NCBI GenBank assembly: GCA_022572355.1
Contig: JACZWC010000016.1
Coordinates: 1-64,000 of the forward strand
DNA: 64,000 nt
Direction of reading: 5' to 3'
From: Bacteroidota bacterium
GTDB taxonomy: Bacteria > Bacteroidota > Bacteroidia > NORP154
Shown: piece after piece, positions 63,062-64,000 of the stretch
Position numbering within the stretch: the stretch's first letter is position 1
Layout: each line of letters starts with the position of its first letter
Position numbers and translations under genes: made by a program
The notes under the pieces: generated by a model
The model's database searches: none
Seen by the model: the letters and a program-made list of their open reading frames with translations, nothing else
Told to the model about the DNA's origin: nothing

Positions 63062-64000
63062 GGTTATTAGCCCTATTCATACTTCTAATGCCATCAGTGC
63101 TCCTTGGGCAATTCTCAGATGATGAGCAACATCAGATTGATTCGTTGACCGCGATTATCAATGATAAGACAAGCCATGATACATCTTTGGCAAGTGCCTA
63201 TGTGGGTTTAAGCGAGATACTCTACGTTTCTAACCTTGATACCGTTATCCCTCTTTGTATCAAAGCAAAGGAAATAGCTGAAACAGCCCTTATCACCCGC
63301 CCGTCTGTTATGGTAACTAACAGCCTTTTGAAGACCCTGGCAGGTGCTTTAAACAACATTGGGTTTATTTATAAGCAACAAGGTGGCATTCCCCAAGCAT
63401 TGGAGTACTATCAAAAGAGCTTGGAGATAAAAAAAGAAATAAACAATAACAAAGGCATAGCTAACTCTTTAAACAACATTGGTCGTATTTATGAACAACA
63501 AGGCGACATTCCCAAAGCGTTGGAGTACTATCATAAGAGTTTGAAGATAAGGGAAGAGATAGGAAATAAAGCAGGCATAGCTGAATCGTTAAACAACATT
63601 GGGTTTATTTATAAGCAACAAGGCGATATCCCCGAAGCGTTGGAGTACTATCATAAGAGTTTGAAGATAAGAGAAGAAGCAGGCAATAAAGCAGGCATAG
63701 CCGAATCGTTAAACAACATTGGGTTAATTTATCAAAATCAAGGTGACAGTTCCAAAGCGATGGAGTATTATCAAAATAGCTTGAAGATATAAGAAGAAAC
63801 AGGTAATAAAGCAGGTATAGCTATCTCTTTAAGCAACATTGGGTTTATTTATAAACAAAAAGGCGAGATCCTCAAAGCCCTGGAGTACTATTATAAGAGT
63901 TTGAAGATATTGGAAGAGACCTGCAATAAACATGGTATAGCTGTCTCTTTAAACAATATTGGGATCATTGAATTACGTCGGGGGGCGTTGGCACAGGCAT
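63058..64000 (+). pseudogene. TPR protein array copy 3, interrupted by in-frame stop, continues past window
   Basis: The frame starts at ATG 63058, overlapping the preceding fragment's stop, with a signal peptide (MRLLALFILLMPSVLLGQ). Four 40-residue TPR units follow, then a TAA at 63790-63792 in the middle of a unit (LKI-stop-EETGNKAGIA). Beyond the stop the same frame stays open and TPR-like to the window end (SLSNIGFIYKQKGEILKALEYY and further). Either a recent nonsense change disabled it, or the 244-residue front part is a truncated product. The membrane C-terminus would lie beyond 64000. Confidence 0.75.
63359..64000 (+). repeat. 120-bp tandem TPR repeat units in array copy 3
   Basis: Units of exactly 120 bases begin with a conserved AACAACATTGGGTTTATTTA-type segment and run on past the TAA at 63790 without loss of register. 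Confidence 0.88.

Noticed and set aside
63359..64000. Regular repeats that might suggest a CRISPR array
   Set aside because: The 120-base units are coding, in frame and without variable spacers; they encode TPRs.

Overview
This window reads as a chromosomal segment of a member of the Bacteroidota (Flavobacteriia/Cytophagia-like). The evidence is mutually consistent. There are type IX secretion (T9SS) cargo proteins with type A and type B C-terminal domains, a PorP/SprF partner, a PorE-like OmpA protein, and TonB-dependent receptors with carboxypeptidase-regulatory N-domains. MqnA of the futalosine menaquinone route is present, as is a luxC-like/ferredoxin/serC/serA/DUF1015 neighbourhood. Many gene starts are preceded by the Bacteroidota -7 promoter box TAnnTTTG rather than by a strong Shine-Dalgarno sequence. 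I saw no rRNA, tRNA or CRISPR array, and no complete insertion sequence other than a RAYT-type transposase gene.

Layout: 0.3-9.3 kb (+) holds a TonB receptor, pyrG (TTG start), yidC, a predicted outer-membrane barrel, a BASS-family transporter and a DUF6438 lipoprotein. 9.4-13.0 kb (-) holds a PorE-like OmpA protein and the EI24/mqnA pair. 13.2-20.8 kb (+) holds two paralogous polytopic membrane proteins (GT-C-like), a T9SS cargo protein and a second TonB receptor. 20.9-21.4 kb (-) is a decayed toxin-antitoxin locus. 21.6-27.6 kb (+) holds purB, an MsbA-like ABC exporter, and a tightly coupled three-gene operon: an epimerase-like TIM barrel fused to CBS domains, a type I-beta DAHP synthase, and a KdsC-like HAD phosphatase with an apparently XRE-derived N-terminus. 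27.7-32.5 kb (-) holds aconitase, a RAYT transposase flanked by hairpins, hemE overlapping the RAYT stop, and a LutA/YkgE-like protein. 32.7-45.3 kb holds a MacB/FtsX permease (+), rpsF-rpsR-rplI (-), a beta-helix lipoprotein (+), an M43 metalloprotease with a small lipoprotein (-), a 1519-residue T9SS type B adhesin-like protein with its PorP/SprF partner (-), and a LuxC-like acyl-CoA reductase (-). 45.4-56.5 kb (+) holds ferredoxin, serC, two paralogous TM-TolB-like-TPR proteins, cysH, an SDR epimerase, serA and DUF1015. 56.5-64 kb (+) holds a TPR-TM-triple-GAF protein followed by a tandem array of TPR proteins with a conserved three-helix membrane C-terminus, with C-terminal gene fragments between copies.

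How the genes work together: housekeeping blocks (nucleotide synthesis, serine and sulfate assimilation, haem, ribosome) alternate with envelope and secretion genes. The most unusual material is the TIM-CBS/DAHPS/HTH-HAD operon and the recombining TPR array at the right end. That array carries small in-frame palindromic insertions, leftover C-terminal fragments and an in-frame stop in its last visible copy. A RAYT/hairpin unit abuts hemE, a 23-bp perfect inverted repeat encloses a promoter box, and heptameric tandem repeats lie between genes. Functions are assigned from protein motifs recognised by eye; no database search was possible.
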